DNA of 51,600 bases from Nocardia cyriacigeorgica. Its GTDB lineage: Bacteria > Actinomycetota > Actinomycetes > Mycobacteriales > Mycobacteriaceae. Positions 49,900 to 51,600 of this stretch are shown here, in pieces. The stretch spans positions 1 to 51,600 of the forward strand of contig NZ_JAAGVC010000037.1 in the NCBI RefSeq assembly GCF_010858045.1, in the 5' to 3' direction. The notes under the pieces were generated by a model. It was given only the letters and a program-made list of their open reading frames with translations. It had not been told where the DNA came from and made no database searches. The position numbers and the translations under genes were made by a program. The first letter of the stretch is position 1, and every line of letters begins with the position of its first letter.

Positions 49900-50679
49900 A
49901 TGAGCACCCTGCGCCATGACCGATTCGGCACCGGCGAACCGCTGGTGCTTGTGCACGGCGTCGGCAGCCGCAGGCAGGTGTGGGAGCCGATCATTCCGGC
50001 GCTGGCCGAATCCTTCGAGGTGATCGCGGTGGATCTGCCGGGTTTCGGCGAATCGGCGCCGTTGCCGCACACCACCGTCGGCACGCTCGCCGACGCCCTT
50101 GCCGATTTCCTCGCCGCCGAGGGCATCGAGCGTCCGCACCTGGCGGGAAATTCGATGGGCGGCGGCATCTCGCTCACCCTCGGCGCGCGCGGGCTGGCCC
50201 GCTCGGTGACGGCCTATTCGCCGATCGGTTTCTGGGATACCCCCGGCCGGATCTGGTGCCAGCAGTCGCTGGGTAAGTCGAAGGCCATCGGCAACCGTTT
50301 GCGCCCCGCACTGCGGAAGGTACTCGGCACCGCGGCCGGGCGGACCGCCTTCCTGAGCTTGGTCATCGGCAAGCCGTGGGCACTGGATACCGAGACCGCC
50401 GTCGCCACCGCCCTCGGCGCCATGGACGCCCCCGGCTTCGACGACGCCCTCGCCTCCTTCGCCGACTTCCGCCTACCCGACCCCGGCGCCCTGGCCGGCC
50501 TCCCGGTCACCATCGCGTGGGGCAACCGCGACATCCTGCTCACCTACGCCACACAGGCGCGCCGGGCCAGGGCCGTGCTGCCGGAAGCCGAGCACATCAC
50601 CCTGCGCGGCAGCGGGCATACGCCCTTCTACGACGACCCGGCCGGCTGCGCCCGAGTACTGCTCGATCGGCTCGGTTAG
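49900..50679 (+). CDS. Alpha/beta-hydrolase
   Basis: 259 residues. LVLVHGVGSRRQVWEPI carries the oxyanion region, LAGNSMGGGI the nucleophile Ser, and GSGHTPFYDDP the catalytic His; an acid near NRDILL completes the triad. Substrate unknown. GGAG lies about 11 bases before the ATG. It converges on the enoyl-CoA hydratase gene. Confidence 0.88.
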   Translation: MSTLRHDRFGTGEPLVLVHGVGSRRQVWEPIIPALAESFEVIAVDLPGFGESAPLPHTTVGTLADALADFLAAEGIERPHLAGNSMGGGISLTLGARGLARSVTAYSPIGFWDTPGRIWCQQSLGKSKAIGNRLRPALRKVLGTAAGRTAFLSLVIGKPWALDTETAVATALGAMDAPGFDDALASFADFRLPDPGALAGLPVTIAWGNRDILLTYATQARRARAVLPEAEHITLRGSGHTPFYDDPAGCARVLLDRLG

Positions 50680-50682
50680 CAC

Positions 50683-50717
50683 GCGGCCGTCGCCTCCCCC
50701 TGCGAGGCGACGGCCGC
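50683..50717. terminator. Hairpin between convergent genes
   Basis: A 14-bp perfect stem (50683-50696 with 50704-50717) with a seven-base loop, three bases after the hydrolase stop. It has no T run and can serve both directions. Confidence 0.65.
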
Positions 50718-50730
50718 GGCGGCCAGATGG

Positions 50731-51495
50731 TCAGCGTCCCTGCCACTGCGGCTCGCGCTTCTGCGCGAAGGCCAGCGCCCCCTCGGCGGCATCCTTGGAG
50801 AACAGTGCGGGCAAGGCGACCTCGCCCTGTTTGGCAAAGGCCTCGGCGCTGCTCCAGTCCGGCGATTCGTCGATGATCCGCTTGCTCGCCGCGACCGCCA
50901 GCGGCGCCGCCGCGGCGATCTCGGCGGCGAGTTCGAGGGCGGTCTCGAGCGCACCACCCGGCTCGGTGACCCGATTGACCAGGCCGAGCTGATACAGCCG
51001 CTCGGCGCCGATCCGCCCGCCCGTCAAGGCCAATTCGGCCGCGGTGCTGCGCGGTAGTCGCTGCGTCAGGCGCAGTACGCCACCGCCGGCCGCGACCAGC
51101 CCGCGCTTGACCTCGGGGATCCCGAACTGCGCGTCGCGGGCGGCGACGATCATGTCGCCGGACAGGGCCAGCTCGAACCCGCCGGCCAGGGCATAGCCCT
51201 CCACGGCCGAGATCATCGGCTTGGCGGGCGGTTTCGCCGCGATCCCGAGCGGCCCGCGATGCGGCGTCATCGGCATCTCGCCGCGCGAGGCGGCGACCAG
51301 ATCCATTCCGGCGCTGAATGTGCCGCCCGCACCGGTGAGGACCAGCACCCGGGCCTGCACATCGGCTTCGAACGCGTCCACGGCCGCCTCGATGGCCTGC
51401 GCCGTGGCCAGATCGATGGCATTGCGGGCTTCCGGACGGTTGACGGTCAGCACGGTGATCGCATCACGCCGTTCGACCAGCACCAGATCGGTCAT
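50731..51495 (-). CDS. Enoyl-CoA hydratase/isomerase family protein
   Basis: 254 residues, crotonase fold. NRPEARNAIDLA, AGGTFSAGMDL and AVEGYALAGGFELAL form the oxyanion hole. The catalytic-Glu region reads FGIPEVKRGLVAAGGG, so one Glu (PEV) is present. It would hydrate or isomerise enoyl-CoA esters. AGAGGA lies six to seven bases before the ATG; the frame continues to 51531 without support. Confidence 0.9.
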   Translation of the reverse strand: MTDLVLVERRDAITVLTVNRPEARNAIDLATAQAIEAAVDAFEADVQARVLVLTGAGGTFSAGMDLVAASRGEMPMTPHRGPLGIAAKPPAKPMISAVEGYALAGGFELALSGDMIVAARDAQFGIPEVKRGLVAAGGGVLRLTQRLPRSTAAELALTGGRIGAERLYQLGLVNRVTEPGGALETALELAAEIAAAAPLAVAASKRIIDESPDWSSAEAFAKQGEVALPALFSKDAAEGALAFAQKREPQWQGR

Positions 51496-51556
51496 GGGAT
51501 GTCCTCTCGATGGGCAGCACCTGGCCGTCATGGATCGTCGACGACCACCGGGATCG

Positions 51557-51600
51557 ACACTATTCGAGCCGGGCCCCGCGTGACCCGGCTCGAATAGTGT
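51557..51600. terminator. 17-bp perfect inverted repeat at the right edge
   Basis: 51557-51573 pairs perfectly with 51584-51600 across ten bases, ending at the window border, so the arms may be longer. It probably terminates a gene lying to the right. The arm core (ATTCGAGCCGGG) resembles that of the hairpin at 17474 (ATTCGACCCGGG). Confidence 0.6.

Overview
The window comes from a high-GC actinomycete of the mycolic-acid group, most likely Nocardia or a close relative. The evidence is gene content and order. An IniB-type protein, IniR-type LuxR ATPases, an EtfD-type iron-sulfur reductase, an AspC-type aminotransferase, udgA and dcd all lie together here. Mycobacterium tuberculosis carries the same genes close together (Rv0321-Rv0322, Rv0337c-Rv0339c, iniB). 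EspC-type secretion targets, a 6C RNA and several probable leaderless genes also fit. No IS element, prophage or CRISPR array was seen.

Positions 1-9.3 kb hold an ini-type envelope-stress locus. A glycine/aspartate-repeat IniB-like gene runs leftwards off the window. It diverges from a four-gene rightward block: a membrane-anchored Hsp70-like ATPase, a long IniR-like ATPase/TPR/LuxR regulator, a second shorter IniR-like regulator without the TPR region, and a protein keeping only the first lobe of the Hsp70-like fold plus a membrane anchor and Pro-rich tail. Two secreted S1 proteases (9.5-12.5 kb) and a small exported protein follow.

Positions 14-21 kb concern fatty-acid oxidation. etfD has a very long repetitive C-terminal tail, and its upstream region holds a CRP-type site and a second palindrome. 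A toxin-antitoxin pair separates it from two overlapping acyl-CoA dehydrogenase genes. Positions 21-35.6 kb hold a DUF218 protein, a class IV aminotransferase, udgA, a third Hsp70-like membrane protein, a YibE/F transporter, a 6C RNA, aspC, a Mce-associated-type protein, an XRE/TPR regulator, dcd, a VOC protein, an amidase and a TetR regulator with its membrane partner. A tRNA-Gly(CCC) lies at 35.7 kb.

Positions 36-40 kb contain a small secreted peptide, a DoxX-like/AraC divergent pair and a three-gene overlapping EspC/WXG-type/membrane operon without ESX core genes. Positions 40-48.4 kb form an organosulfur oxidation island: two pairs of luciferase-like monooxygenase plus SfnB/DszC-type flavoprotein, two flavin reductases, a StyA-like monooxygenase and a free methionine-R-sulfoxide reductase. 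The right end carries a DUF1905 protein, a lipoprotein, a second toxin-antitoxin pair, an alpha/beta hydrolase and an enoyl-CoA hydratase.

Start codons were moved inwards from the longest open frame wherever a ribosome site, an overlap or family alignment argued for it. All family names come from reading the sequence, with no database search.
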